Shown: positions 52,741-61,815 of the stretch, one piece after another | Position numbering within the stretch: the stretch's first letter is position 1 | Layout of the letters: the number at the start of each line of letters is the position of its first letter | Assembly (NCBI GenBank): GCA_016185395.1 | Contig: JACPNR010000004.1 | Location: forward strand, 496,001-560,000 | DNA: 64,000 nt | Direction: 5' to 3' | Source of the DNA: Candidatus Korobacter versatilis | GTDB lineage: Bacteria > Acidobacteriota > Terriglobia > Terriglobales > Acidobacteriaceae | Translations under genes and position numbers: made by a program | The notes under the pieces: generated by a model | Databases searched by the model: none | The model's input: the letters and a program-made list of their open reading frames with translations, nothing else | What the model was told of the DNA's origin: nothing

Positions 52741-53859
52741 TTACCCGATCCAGCCTCCGCCCACCACCACGTCCCCGTCATAGAACACCGCCGCCTGGCC
52801 CGGCGTGATCGCCCGCTGCTCCTGCTCAAACTCCACGCGAACCGTCTCTCCGTCCGGCGAGATCACAGCCGCCGCGGGCTCGTGCCGGTTCCGTATCTTC
52901 ACCGTCACTCGCATCGGCTCGCCCGCCGCGGCGGGCTCCTCCACCGCGATCCAGTTCAGCTTCCGCACCACCATCTTGCGCGAGTAAAGTTCGTCGCTCC
53001 CGCCGACCACGACCTGCTTGCGGTCGCCGCGCAACTCAATCACGTACAGCGGAGACCCGGTCGCCACGCCCAATCCCTTGCGCTGCCCCACGGTGAAGTG
53101 GTGTATCCCCTCATGCCGCCCGATCACTTCACCCGACGACGCCACCAACTCGCCCGCCGTGTCCGGCAGCGTCTCGCCCTGCTCCGCCAGATACGAATCC
53201 AGGAACTGCTTGTAGTCGCCGTTGGGGACGAAGCATATCTCCTGCGAATCCGGCTTCTGCGCCAGCGCCAACCCGTGCTCGGCCGCGCGCGCGCGTACCT
53301 CGGGCTTCGTCATCCCGCCCAAGGGGAATAGCGTCCGCGCTAGCATCTCTTGCGACAGCCCAAACAAAAAGTAAGTCTGGTCCTTCGCCAGGTCCTTGGG
53401 ACGCTTCAGCAGCCACCGCCCGCGCTCTTCGTCGTGCTCCACGCGCGCGTAGTGTCCGGTCGCGATCTTGTCCGCTCCGATCTGCTGCGCCTCGCGCAGG
53501 AAGTCGGCAAACTTGATGTGGCTGTTGCACAGCGAGCACGGGATCGGCGTCCGCCCCGACAGATACTCCGCCACGAACGGCCTCACCACGTCCGACTCGA
53601 ACTGCCGCTCGTGGTTCACCACGTAGTACGGGATGCCCAGCTTCTCCGCCACCCGCCGCGCGTCATACACATCATCCAGCGAGCAGCACCGGCCCGTGAC
53701 CTCTTCCGTCATGCCGTTCTTCCCCGCCAGCCGCTTCTGGTTCCACAACTGCATCGTCAGCCCGACCAGGTTGTGCCCCTCCGCGCGCAGCATCGCCGCC
53801 ACGGTCGAGGAATCCACCCCGCCCGACATCGCCACCGCGATCGTCTGCTGTTCGGTCAT
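52741..53859 (-). CDS. mnmA: tRNA-specific 2-thiouridylase MnmA
   Basis: Thiolates U34 of tRNA-Glu/Gln/Lys, 372 aa. PP-loop [17 protein letters not shown], catalytic cysteines in [12 protein letters not shown] and [15 protein letters not shown], and the C-terminal [15 protein letters not shown] perfect palindrome (52921-52936) encodes PAAAG in a loop of the C-terminal domain. Lies 109 nt downstream of the iscS-type gene, its likely sulfur donor. Confidence 0.96.
   Translation of the reverse strand: MTEQQTIAVAMSGGVDSSTVAAMLRAEGHNLVGLTMQLWNQKRLAGKNGMTEEVTGRCCSLDDVYDARRVAEKLGIPYYVVNHERQFESDVVRPFVAEYLSGRTPIPCSLCNSHIKFADFLREAQQIGADKIATGHYARVEHDEERGRWLLKRPKDLAKDQTYFLFGLSQEMLARTLFPLGGMTKPEVRARAAEHGLALAQKPDSQEICFVPNGDYKQFLDSYLAEQGETLPDTAGELVASSGEVIGRHEGIHHFTVGQRKGLGVATGSPLYVIELRGDRKQVVVGGSDELYSRKMVVRKLNWIAVEEPAAAGEPMRVTVKIRNRHEPAAAVISPDGETVRVEFEQEQRAITPGQAAVFYDGDVVVGGGWIG
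52921..52936. repeat. GCCCGCCGCGGCGGGC palindrome inside mnmA
   Basis: Same 16-bp palindrome, with the same flanking GAG/CTC, as the cores of C elements at 11195 and 40625. In frame as EEPAAAGE. Confidence 0.6.
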
Positions 53860-53878
53860 TGCCAGTTAGCTCTTCCAG

Positions 53879-53945
53879 ATTGTCATTCTGAGCGGAGGCG
53901 CGGGCGCATCATCCCCGCGCCGTAGTCGAAGAACCCCTACCGCGC
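53879..53945 (+). repeat. C-type dispersed element between mnmA and iscS
   Basis: TTGTCATTCTGAGCGGAGGC with core GCGGGCGCATCATCCCCGCG and GTCGAAGAACCCCTACC. Confidence 0.8.
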
Positions 53946-53968
53946 CCATACCCTTCCGGGAGGAGCGA

Positions 53969-55138
53969 CTACCGGCTAGCCACCGGCACCTTCCGCCAGC
54001 TCGGCGAAATCTCCCGCAGCCGCGCCACCGCGTCCGGCACAACGCTCAGCGTGTACTCAATGTCTTCCGCCGTCGTCAGCTTGCTCAGGCTCCACCGGAT
54101 TGACCCGCGCGCCCGCTGCGGACCCATGCCCAGCGCCACCAACACGGGCGAAGGTTCCACGGCCCCGCTCGAACACGCGGCGCCGGTCGCGACGGCCACG
54201 CCTTTCAGGTCGAGCGCGATCAGCAGCGGCTCGCCCTCGATGTGGCTGAAGTACAGGTTGCTGGTGTTCGGCACGCGCGGCGCGCCCTCACCATTCACGC
54301 CACACTCTTCGATGGCGCCCACGATGGTCTGCTCCAGCCGGTCGCGCAGCGCCGCCACGCGCTGCATCGTGCCGTCGTCCACCGCCTTCTTCGCCAGCTC
54401 GCACGCCTTCCCCAGCGCCACGATCCCCGGGACGTTCTCCGTCCCCGGCCTCCGCCCGCGTTCATGCGTTCCGCCATACATCAGCGGCCGGCATTGCGTG
54501 CCCTTCCGCAGATACGTCGCGCCCACGCCCTTCGGCGCGTGCAGCTTGTGTCCCGAGATGGCCAGCATGTCGCATCCCACCTTCTCCACGTCGACCGCGA
54601 TCTTCCCCGCCGCCTGCACCGCGTCCGTATGGAAGAAAACGTCCGCCTCGGCCGCGAGCGCGCCGATCTCTTCCACCGGCTGGATCGCCCCCGTCTCGTT
54701 GTTCGCGTACATGATGGAGATCAGCTTCGTGTTCGGCTTCAGCGCCTTCTTTACCTCGCCCGGATCCACGACCCCGCGCTGGTCCACGCCCACCACGGTC
54801 ACCTCGAAGCCGCGCTTCTGCATCTCCTGGCAGGTATTCCGCACCGCCGAGTGCTCGATCGCCGACGTGATGATGTGGTCACCCGGCTCGCACAACCCGA
54901 ATATCGCCTTGTTGTCGCCCTCGGTCCCGCCGGAGGTGAACACGATCTCCGCCGCCCGCGCCCCCAGCAGCGCCGCCACCTGCTCGCGCGCCCGCTCCAC
55001 CGCGCCGCGCGCCTGCTGCCCATACCAGTGGATCGACGACGCATTCCCAAAGCTCGTCTCGAGATAAGGCTTCATCGCCTCCCAGACCTCGGGAAGCACC
55101 GGCGTGGTCGCGTTGTTGTCGAGATACACCCTTCGCAT
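53969..55138 (-). CDS. iscS: cysteine desulfurase (NifS/IscS type)
   Basis: PLP enzyme that releases sulfur from cysteine, 389 aa. VYLDNNATTPVLPEV start, PLP lysine in AISGHKLHAPKGVGA, and the catalytic Cys in ATGAACSSGAVEPSPVL (short loop as in IscS). Paired with mnmA downstream, so a role in tRNA thiolation is likely, besides Fe-S assembly. No iscU or iscR adjacent. Confidence 0.92.
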   Translation of the reverse strand: MRRVYLDNNATTPVLPEVWEAMKPYLETSFGNASSIHWYGQQARGAVERAREQVAALLGARAAEIVFTSGGTEGDNKAIFGLCEPGDHIITSAIEHSAVRNTCQEMQKRGFEVTVVGVDQRGVVDPGEVKKALKPNTKLISIMYANNETGAIQPVEEIGALAAEADVFFHTDAVQAAGKIAVDVEKVGCDMLAISGHKLHAPKGVGATYLRKGTQCRPLMYGGTHERGRRPGTENVPGIVALGKACELAKKAVDDGTMQRVAALRDRLEQTIVGAIEECGVNGEGAPRVPNTSNLYFSHIEGEPLLIALDLKGVAVATGAACSSGAVEPSPVLVALGMGPQRARGSIRWSLSKLTTAEDIEYTLSVVPDAVARLREISPSWRKVPVASR

Positions 55139-55169
55139 GTCTTCTATTCTACCCGTGGCCTTGCCCGGA

Positions 55170-55232
55170 TTGTCATTCTGAGCGCAGGCGCGGACAAACC
55201 ATCCCCGCGCCCCAGCCGAAGAACCCTACCTT
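55170..55232 (+). repeat. C-type dispersed element upstream of iscS
   Basis: TTGTCATTCTGAGCGCAGGC, GCGGACAAACCATCCCCGCG, GCCGAAGAACCCTACC. Near-copy of 53879-53945, so iscS is flanked by two similar elements in direct orientation. Confidence 0.8.
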
Positions 55233-55250
55233 CACCAAATTTTTCCGCAA

Positions 55251-55277
55251 AGAAAAACGGCGGCCCTTCGGCCGCCG
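55251..55277 (-). terminator. citrate synthase terminator
   Basis: Minus strand: CGGCGGCC (55277-55270), loop GAAG, GGCCGCCG (55265-55258), then TTTTTCTTT. Confidence 0.9.
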
Positions 55278-55279
55278 CT

Positions 55280-55319
55280 GACTCCTAACTACTGACTCCT
55301 AACTACTAACTCCTAGCTA
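55280..55319 (+). repeat. E-like tandem strings
   Basis: GACTCCTAACTACTGACTCC and TAACTACTAACTCCTAGCTA: tandem CTCCTAACTA units between the citrate synthase stop and its terminator. Confidence 0.7.
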
Positions 55320-56477
55320 CTAGTGTCTTTGCTCCATCGGCACATACGTCGCCGGATACTTCGGCCCCACATAGTCCGCCCGCGGCCGTATCAACCGGTT
55401 GTCGTCCAGCTGCTCGATCACGTGCGCCGTCCATCCCGAGATGCGGCTCACCGCGAAGATCGGCGTGAACAGGTCGATGTCGATCCCCAGCGTCGTGTAC
55501 GTCGACGCCGAGTAGAAGTCCACGTTCGCGTTCAGCTTCTTGTCTTTGTTGACGTTGTTGAGGTACAGCTCGATCGCGCGCGACATGTCGAACCACTTCG
55601 GATTGCCGCTGGATTTCCCCAGGTCCTCGCTCATCTTCCGCAAGTGCGTCGCCCGTGGGTCTTCGGTGTGATACACGCGATGCCCGAAGCCGGGGACCTT
55701 CTTCTTTTCCGCCAGCATCTGCTTCACGAACTCGACCGCGTCTTTCTTTTGCTTGTCGATGGAGAACAGGATGCGCATCACGGCTTCGTTCGCCCCGCCG
55801 TGCAACGGGCCCTTCAGCGCGCCGATGGCGCCGGTGATCGCCGAGTGCACGTCGCTCAACGTCGCCGCGATCACGCGCGCCGCGAACGTGGAAGCATTCA
55901 GCTCATGGTCCGCATGCAGGATGAGCGCGATGTCCAGCGCCTTGTCCGCCGTCTTCGAGGGCTTCTCACCGTTCAGCATCCACAGGAAATTCCCCGCGTG
56001 CGAGAGCGTCTGGTCCGGCTCCACCACTTCCTTGCCCTTCCGGATGCGGTCATACGCCGCCACGATCATCGCGATCTGCGAGGTCAGCCGCAGGCTCTTC
56101 CGCACGTTCGCATCGTGGTCGTTGTTGTTCTCGTCCGGATCGTAAAAACTCAGCGCGCTCACCACCGTCCGCAGCACTTCCATCGGCAACGCGTGCTTTG
56201 GATACTTGCGCATCATCTCGTAGATGGCCGGGTCCATCTTCCGTTCCAGCGCCAGCTTGCGGCGCAGATCGTCGAGCTCCTGCTGCTTGGGCAGCGTCCC
56301 GTGCCACAACAGGTAGCATGTCTCCTCGAAGGTCGAGTGGTCGGCCAGCTCGTGGATGTCGATGCCGCGATACGCGAGCACGCCCTTCATCCCGTCGATG
56401 TAGCAGATGCTCGACTCTCCGGCTACAACGTCTTCCAGGCCTCTCTTCGGGGCCTGCGGCGCCGTCGTGGTGGACAT
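55320..56477 (-). CDS. gltA: citrate synthase
   Basis: Condenses acetyl-CoA and oxaloacetate, 385 aa from ATG 56477; a frame open to 56660 is not needed. Catalytic residues: His in ALILHADHELNASTFAA, His in LKGPLHGGANEAV, Asp in NANVDFYSASTYTTLG, and GFGHRVYHTEDPRAT. Resembles the compact Gram-positive/archaeal type I form. A 2-methylcitrate synthase role cannot be excluded but no prp genes are present. Confidence 0.93.
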   Translation of the reverse strand: MSTTTAPQAPKRGLEDVVAGESSICYIDGMKGVLAYRGIDIHELADHSTFEETCYLLWHGTLPKQQELDDLRRKLALERKMDPAIYEMMRKYPKHALPMEVLRTVVSALSFYDPDENNNDHDANVRKSLRLTSQIAMIVAAYDRIRKGKEVVEPDQTLSHAGNFLWMLNGEKPSKTADKALDIALILHADHELNASTFAARVIAATLSDVHSAITGAIGALKGPLHGGANEAVMRILFSIDKQKKDAVEFVKQMLAEKKKVPGFGHRVYHTEDPRATHLRKMSEDLGKSSGNPKWFDMSRAIELYLNNVNKDKKLNANVDFYSASTYTTLGIDIDLFTPIFAVSRISGWTAHVIEQLDDNRLIRPRADYVGPKYPATYVPMEQRH

Positions 56478-56613
56478 GGTTTTTCCCTCTCCGCTGCTTA
56501 ACCGACCTTTATACCCTATCCCCCGCACCCATTTCCAACCGCGGTTTGGGGCCACGTCCCTTGTGTAAAGCCGGGCGACACGCCCGCCCGCCCCTACCAA
56601 CAATCCTGCGGGA

Positions 56614-56657
56614 AGTGTCATCCTGAGGCGGCCGAAGCCGCCGAAGGATCTCACCAC
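56614..56657 (+). repeat. C-type dispersed element
   Basis: GTGTCATCCTGAGGCGGCC, GAAGCCGCC, GAAGGATCTCACC. Between divergent citrate synthase and S46 genes. Confidence 0.78.
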
Positions 56658-56754
56658 CAACGATCTTTCGTGGGCCTGAGCAGTCTGCCTGGCGACCCGC
56701 GACCACCGCCTGCTACACTGACCGGTTCCTCATCTCATCCCGGAGTCACCTTGT

Positions 56755-58953
56755 ATGACTTCCCTCTTCAACCGCCTCGCGGCCCTGCTCTGCCTCGTCG
56801 CCCTCTTCGCCCTCTCCGCCCCCGCCGATGAGGGCATGTGGCTCTTCAACGTTCCCCCGAAGGACAAGATCCAGAAGAAGTACGGATTCACCCTCACCCA
56901 GCCATGGCTCGACCATCTCCGCATGGGCTCGGTACGCTTCAACAACGGAGGCTCCGGCTCCTTCGTCTCCCCCGACGGTCTCGCCTTCACCAACCACCAC
57001 GTCGGCGCCGACTGCCTGAGCAAGGCCTCCACCGAGGGCAAGGACTACATCAAGACCGGCTTCTATGCCAAGACGCAGGCCGAGGAGGTCAAGTGCCCTG
57101 ACCTCGAGCTCAACCAGCTCCTCGACATCACCGACGTCACCGCCAAGGTCAACGCCGGCGCCAAACCCGGCATGTCCACCGCCGACCTCGCCAAGGCGCA
57201 GCGCGCCGCCATGGCGGCCATCGAGTCCGAGTGCGCCGACCCCAAGCAGAACATCCGTTGCGACGTGGTCACCTTCTACTCCGGCGGCATGTTCCATCTC
57301 TACAAATACAAAAAGTTCACCGACGTCCGCATCGCCTTCGCCCCCGAGTTCGGCATCGCCTTCTTCGGCGGCGACCCCGACAATTTCGAATACCCGCGCT
57401 ACGACCTCGACATCACTTTCTTCCGCGTCTATGAGAACGATAAGCCCGTACACCTCGACCACTACTTGAAGTGGTCGACCGCCGGCGTGAAAGATGGCGA
57501 GCTCGTCTTCGTCTCTGGCCACCCCGGCTCCACCGGACGCCTCAACACCACCGCCCAGCTCGAGTTCCTCCGCGACGTCAGCTACCCGTGGCGCCTCGAC
57601 CTCTACCAGCGCCTGATCCCCAAACTGAAAGCCTTCGCCGCGAAGGCCGACGAGAACCGCCGCATCGCCCAGGAAGACATCTTCGGCTTCGAGAACTCGC
57701 AGAAGGCCATCAAGGGATACCAGTCCGGCCTCACCGACCCCACCGCCATGTCCAGGAAGACAGACGCCGAAAAGAAGATGCGCGCCTCCATCGACGCCGA
57801 CCCGAAAGAAAAAGCGGAGTTTGGCGGCGCTTGGGACGACATCGCCAAAGCCATGCAGGTCCAGCGCGATATCTTCTTCCAGCTTCAGTACATCGAACGC
57901 GGCTCCGGCTTCCGCAGCGAGCTCTCCGGCAAAGCGCGCGACCTCGTCCGTCTCGCCGCCGAGAAGCAGAAGCCGAACGCGGAACGTCTCCGCGAGTATC
58001 GCGAGTCCGCGCTGCCATCACTCGAGCAAGAGCTGCTCTCCACCGCGCCCATCTACAAGGCGCTCGACGTCGTCACCATGTCCGACGCGCTTGCCGACAT
58101 GGCGCAGCGCCTCGGCCCCAACGATCCCACCGTCAAGCGCGCCCTCAACGGCAAGAGCCCCGACGAAGCCGCCGCCTTCTATATCAACGGCTCGCATCTC
58201 GACGACCCCGCCGTCCGCAAGCAGCTCTATGAGGGCGGCGCTGCCGCCATCGCCAGGTCCGACGACCCGCTCATCGCGCTCTGGCGCGACATCGATCCCG
58301 CCGCGCGCGCCGCCCGCAAGCGCTACGACGATGAAGTCGACGCCGTCGTCCGCCGCAACGGCGCGCTCATCTCCAAGGCCCGCTTCACCTCCGGCGGCGC
58401 CGGCCTCTATCCCGACGCGACCTTCACCCTCCGCCTCAGCTATGGCGCGGTGAAAGGCTTTGTCGAAGATGGACGCGGCGACGTCGCCAAGAAAGGCGAG
58501 CGCGTTCCCTACTTCACCACCATCGCCGGCGCCTACAAACACGCCGCCGCTCACGGCAACAAAGATCCCTACATGCTGCCGGACTCCTGGATGAAGGCGA
58601 AGGCGGAGAAGAAGATCAAAGAGGCCACGCCGCTGAATTTCATCTCCACGCCCGATATCATCGGCGGCAACTCCGGTTCGCCCGTCGTCAACCGCGCCGG
58701 CGAAGTTGTCGGCATCATCTTCGACGGCAACATCCAGTCCCTGCCTTGGAACTTCCAGTACGAAGACCAGATCGGACGCTCCGTCTCCGTCGACTCCCGC
58801 GGCATCATCGAGGCTCTGCGCAACGTCTACGGCGCCGAGGCGCTGGCCAATGAGCTGCTGAAGGCTCCGCCCAAGCCCTACGCCGCCGCCCCCGGCCATG
58901 CCGCCGACACCAACAAACCCGCCAAAGAGGTGAAGTCCAAGCCAAAGAAGTAG
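56755..58953 (+). CDS. S46 family dipeptidyl-peptidase (DPP7/DPP11-like)
   Basis: Periplasmic serine exopeptidase, 732 aa, normal length. Signal peptide SLFNRLAALLCLVALFALSA. Catalytic triad: His in AFTNHHVGADC, Asp in FEYPRYDLDITFFRVY, Ser in IIGGNSGSPVVN. EGMWLFN at the mature N-terminus is a family signature. Liberates dipeptides, consistent with the two M20 peptidases in the window. The C-terminus is Lys/Pro-rich; the TAG stop comes from an A-type hairpin. Confidence 0.95.
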   Translation: MTSLFNRLAALLCLVALFALSAPADEGMWLFNVPPKDKIQKKYGFTLTQPWLDHLRMGSVRFNNGGSGSFVSPDGLAFTNHHVGADCLSKASTEGKDYIKTGFYAKTQAEEVKCPDLELNQLLDITDVTAKVNAGAKPGMSTADLAKAQRAAMAAIESECADPKQNIRCDVVTFYSGGMFHLYKYKKFTDVRIAFAPEFGIAFFGGDPDNFEYPRYDLDITFFRVYENDKPVHLDHYLKWSTAGVKDGELVFVSGHPGSTGRLNTTAQLEFLRDVSYPWRLDLYQRLIPKLKAFAAKADENRRIAQEDIFGFENSQKAIKGYQSGLTDPTAMSRKTDAEKKMRASIDADPKEKAEFGGAWDDIAKAMQVQRDIFFQLQYIERGSGFRSELSGKARDLVRLAAEKQKPNAERLREYRESALPSLEQELLSTAPIYKALDVVTMSDALADMAQRLGPNDPTVKRALNGKSPDEAAAFYINGSHLDDPAVRKQLYEGGAAAIARSDDPLIALWRDIDPAARAARKRYDDEVDAVVRRNGALISKARFTSGGAGLYPDATFTLRLSYGAVKGFVEDGRGDVAKKGERVPYFTTIAGAYKHAAAHGNKDPYMLPDSWMKAKAEKKIKEATPLNFISTPDIIGGNSGSPVVNRAGEVVGIIFDGNIQSLPWNFQYEDQIGRSVSVDSRGIIEALRNVYGAEALANELLKAPPKPYAAAPGHAADTNKPAKEVKSKPKK

Positions 58954-59053
58954 CGCCGGCGTTAAGTAGCGCCGGCCTCCCGCCGGCTGTAGCGCGGGCG
59001 TCTCGCCCGCGCTCGCCGCAACGCCGTTGTAGCCCGGCCGCCCCCGGCCGGGC
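58950..59053 (+). repeat. cluster of A-type GTAG hairpins
   Basis: GTAGCGCCGGCGTTAA (truncated), GTAGCGCCGGCCTCCCGCCG, GTAGCGCGGGCGTCTCGCCC and GTAG-CCCGGCCGCCCCCGG. Four units in 100 nt with the same GTAG lead and different palindromes; the first gives the S46 stop. Confidence 0.9.
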
Positions 59054-59071
59054 AGCGACCAGAAACACCAC

Positions 59072-59103
59072 GGGCCGCCCGCAGGGCGGCCCTTTTCATT
59101 CTT
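59072..59103 (+). terminator. terminator of the S46 peptidase gene
   Basis: GGGCCGCCC-GCA-GGGCGGCCC (59072-59092), then TTTTCATTCTT. Confidence 0.9.
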
Positions 59104-59106
59104 GGA

Positions 59107-59345
59107 TTGTCATTCCGAGCCCGCAGCGGCGGGCGAGGAACCCCTACCCTAACCGTGCTCTTCCGTGGGCCGGTTTTTCTAGCGTTCCATTCCGCGTCTC
59201 CGTGCCTCCGTGGTAGGTTTTCGGCCCCGGTTTTCAACGTTCCCCTCCGCGCCTCGGCGTTGAGGTTCGGCCCCGGTTTGTCTAACGTTCCCCTCCGCGC
59301 CTCCGCGTTGAGGTTCGGCCCCGGTTTCCAATCCGCGTGATCCGC
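59107..59345 (+). repeat. C-D mosaic repeat block
   Basis: TTGTCATTCCGAGCCCGCAG/GAGGAACCCCTACC (C); GCGTCTCCGTGCCTCCGTGG (D); then two copies of a CCCCTCCGCGCCTC/GCGTTGAGGTTCGGCCCCGG unit about 60 nt apart; CGCGTGATCCGCGAAAATCC. The stretch 58954-59365 holds no gene. Confidence 0.8.
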
Positions 59346-59365
59346 GAAAATCCGCGGCGGAAGAC

Positions 59366-60208
59366 TCACTCCGGCCATATCCCCAGCGCCGTCCGTGACA
59401 ATATCTGCTCCTTCGCCGCATCAGTCATCGCCAGCCCGCGGAAATCCGCCAAGTTCCGCTCCATCTCCGGTATCCCCGGCCCCGGCCAATCCGTCCCGAA
59501 GAGCGTCTTCGCGGCGATCTCCTCGATGCGCGGAAAATACTTGAGCAACGACTTCGGCGGTATCCCGGAGATATCCAGAAACACATTCGCATGCCGCCGC
59601 ACCAGAAAGAACGCCGTCTCCATCCACAGCGGCCTGCCGCCGTGCGCCAACAGTATTTTCAGCTTGGGGAAATCGACCGCGACGTCGTCCACGTACATCG
59701 GGTCACCGTACTTGTTCCGCGCACCCGGGAATATCGACGTCCCCGTGTGGAACATCACCGGGATCCCGTTCGCCTCCGCCGCGCGATAGATGATCTCCAG
59801 CTCCTTCACGCCGTTCAGGTAGTCGTTGGGATAAAGCAACTGGTGCGGCGGATGCACCTTCAGCATCCTGATCCCCAGCCGCACGATCTGCTCCATGTCC
59901 GCCAGCACGTTCTGCGTGTGCCGCGGATGCACGCTGCCGCACGGGATCAGTCGCTTCGGCGCCGCCTTCACGTACTCGGCGATGAACGTGTTCACCTCCG
60001 GCGTGAACCCCATCACCTCCGGCGCCACGTAGTTGATCAGCACCGCGCGCTCCACCCCGATCGCGTCCAGGTGCTTCAGGAACACCGCCGGCGACTCGCA
60101 GCAGCGGATGACGAAGTCGAAGTCCGCCCGCTTGCGCTTCATCGCCGCCAGCGCCTCCGGCTTGAACAGCTTCCACGGCTGGATGTGTACGTGACAGTCA
60201 GTGATCAT
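59366..60208 (-). CDS. amidohydrolase 2 family protein (metal-dependent TIM barrel)
   Basis: 280 aa, Amidohydro_2 family, which includes ACMSD-type decarboxylases and lactone hydrolases. MITDCHVHIQPW (HxH), IRMLKVHPPHQ, VMFHTGTSIFPG, KILLAHGGRPLW and LFGTDWPGPGIPEM give the metal and active-site residues. No signal peptide. Same strand and close to the molybdenum hydroxylase genes, so a linked aromatic or heterocycle pathway is possible. Confidence 0.85.
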   Translation of the reverse strand: MITDCHVHIQPWKLFKPEALAAMKRKRADFDFVIRCCESPAVFLKHLDAIGVERAVLINYVAPEVMGFTPEVNTFIAEYVKAAPKRLIPCGSVHPRHTQNVLADMEQIVRLGIRMLKVHPPHQLLYPNDYLNGVKELEIIYRAAEANGIPVMFHTGTSIFPGARNKYGDPMYVDDVAVDFPKLKILLAHGGRPLWMETAFFLVRRHANVFLDISGIPPKSLLKYFPRIEEIAAKTLFGTDWPGPGIPEMERNLADFRGLAMTDAAKEQILSRTALGIWPE

Positions 60209-60211
60209 CGT

Positions 60212-60259
60212 GTAGCGCCGGCGTCCCGCCGGCAGTAGCGCGGACGTCTCATTCGCGCT
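60212..60259 (+). repeat. A-type GTAG hairpin upstream of the amidohydrolase start
   Basis: GTAGCGCCGGCG-TCC-CGCCGGCA, then a degraded second unit. It begins 3 nt upstream of a minus-strand start codon, so stop-codon supply is not its only context. Confidence 0.82.
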
Positions 60260-60280
60260 TCAGGACCGTCCTAGTTTTCA

Positions 60281-60545
60281 GTTGTCATTCTGAGCGTAGC
60301 AGCCGGTCGCGCAGCGGCCGGCTGTGAAGCCGAGGAACCCCTATACCCCGTGCGATGCTCGCTGAGCCAAACGCCGACCAGTATAGAGGATGGAGGCGAA
60401 ACGATCGGGTGGCGCGGCCGCCCTCGGCCGCGGCCTTTGACTTTGAACTTCGGGTCAAAGGTCGATCCGCGTTCATCCGTTCATCCGCGGTAAGCCTTTG
60501 ACTTTTCCGAGCTTCCTCTGTGCCTCTGTGTCTCTGTGGTAGGGA
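60281..60545 (+). repeat. C-D mosaic repeat block
   Basis: TTGTCATTCTGAGCGTAGCA, core GCCGGTCGC/GCGGCCGGC, GAGGAACCCCTATACC (C); ATCCGCGTTCATCCGTTCAT; TCCTCTGTGCCTCTGTGTCT/CTGTGGTAGG (D). No gene in 60209-60565. Confidence 0.8.
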
Positions 60546-60565
60546 TTGGGTCTCGCGACTAGCGC

Positions 60566-61552
60566 CTACGCTCTCGCCGCCTTCATCACCGCCCGCTTCG
60601 CGAACACCCGCACCATCTCCCGCCGATACTCCGGCGTCAGCGCACTCGTCGTCAGCGGCTTCGCCGTCCGCGCCGCCAGCTCCCCGACCACCTCCGCTGC
60701 ATGCTCCATTGCGTCCATCGCCTTCCCGCGCAGCGCGTTGTCGGCGTCTTTCACCAGCGCCGGCAGCGGATTCACCGCCGTGATCGCCACGCGCGCGTCC
60801 TCGACCACGCCATTCTTCTTCATCGCCACCGCCACGCCCGCCAGCGGATAATCAATGGACCCGCGCAGCCGCAGCTTCAGGTACGCGCCCTTCCACCCCG
60901 CCGTTTCTTCCGGAAGAAAGACCTTCGTGAGTATCTCGTCTTTCTCGAGGTTCATCCGCGCATCGCCCTCGCCGGTGTAGAACTCCGCCAGCGGCACCCG
61001 CCGCCGCCCGCTCTTCCCAACGATCTCTAACTCCGCGCCCAGACACAGCAGCGCCGGCGCCGTGTCGCCCGAGAACGCCGCCCAGCACTTCTTCCCGCCC
61101 GGCGCCACGTGGCACAGGTCGCCGTCTTTCTTGATGCAGAAGCCGCACGACTTCCGCCACGTCAGCGACTGGTTGTACCAAAGGCAGCGCGTGTCCAAAC
61201 AGATGTTCCCGCCGATCGTCCCCATGTTCCGCAGGATGGGCGACGCCACCGTCATCGCCGCCTCCTTCAGCACCGGATAATTCGTCTCGATGTACCCCGA
61301 GTCCTCAATGGTCGTCAGCGTCGTCAGCGCGCCTATCTCCACCCCCTGCCCCGGCTTCACCTTGATGCCGCGCAGGTCCGCGATGCCGGAAATATCCAGC
61401 ACGTACGCCGGCGTGAACAGCCGCTGCCGCAACGACGGGATCAGGTCCGTCCCGCCCGCCACGATCTGCGTCGTCGCCGCATTCGCGGACAAATACGCCA
61501 TCGCCTCCTGCACCGTCCGCGGCCGTATCAATTTGAATTCCGGAAGACTCAT
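60566..61552 (-). CDS. molybdenum hydroxylase FAD subunit with extra 4Fe-4S loop (4-hydroxybenzoyl-CoA reductase beta-like)
   Basis: 328 aa FAD-binding subunit of the xanthine oxidase family. FAD motifs VAGGTDLIPSLRQ and TIGGNICLD. Instead of the usual short loop there is a Cys-rich insertion: Cys123, Cys136, Cys139, Cys147 and Cys156 (DTRCLWYNQSLTWRKSCGFC; GDLCHVAPGGKKCWA). Cys123/139/147/156 have the same spacing as the cluster ligands I recall for the 4-hydroxybenzoyl-CoA reductase beta subunit. Downstream of the Moco subunit with a 263-nt repeat-filled gap. Confidence 0.9.
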   Translation of the reverse strand: MSLPEFKLIRPRTVQEAMAYLSANAATTQIVAGGTDLIPSLRQRLFTPAYVLDISGIADLRGIKVKPGQGVEIGALTTLTTIEDSGYIETNYPVLKEAAMTVASPILRNMGTIGGNICLDTRCLWYNQSLTWRKSCGFCIKKDGDLCHVAPGGKKCWAAFSGDTAPALLCLGAELEIVGKSGRRRVPLAEFYTGEGDARMNLEKDEILTKVFLPEETAGWKGAYLKLRLRGSIDYPLAGVAVAMKKNGVVEDARVAITAVNPLPALVKDADNALRGKAMDAMEHAAEVVGELAARTAKPLTTSALTPEYRREMVRVFAKRAVMKAARA

Positions 61553-61577
61553 GCTTCTGCGTTTGACCTGCTTCTAG

Positions 61578-61800
61578 ATTTGCATTCCGAGCCCGCCGTG
61601 GCGGGCGAGGAACCCCTACCCCTCAAAACTCTCCCGTGATGACCTTCGTGGGCTCGTCCTTCGTGCCCTTCGTGTGAAGCCCTTCGGCCCCGGTTTTTCT
61701 TAAGCGCCTCTCCGTGTCTCGGTGCCTCCGTGGCGGGTGTTCGGCCCCGGTCTCATTCGACATCCGACATTCTTCATTCGACATTCCGGGTTTCAATTGT
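61578..61800 (+). repeat. C-D-E mosaic repeat block
   Basis: TTGCATTCCGAGCCCGCC/GTGGCGGGC/GAGGAACCCCTACC (C); GTCCTTCGTGCCCTTCGTGT and CTCCGTGTCTCGGTGCCTCC (D); CATTCGACATCCGACATTC (E-like). The clearest example of the full order in one gap. Confidence 0.85.
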
Positions 61801-61815
61801 CCTTTGTCCTTCCGC

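Noticed and set aside
55323-56501. 392-aa plus-strand ORF opposite citrate synthase
   Set aside because: Arg/His-rich antisense shadow without motifs.
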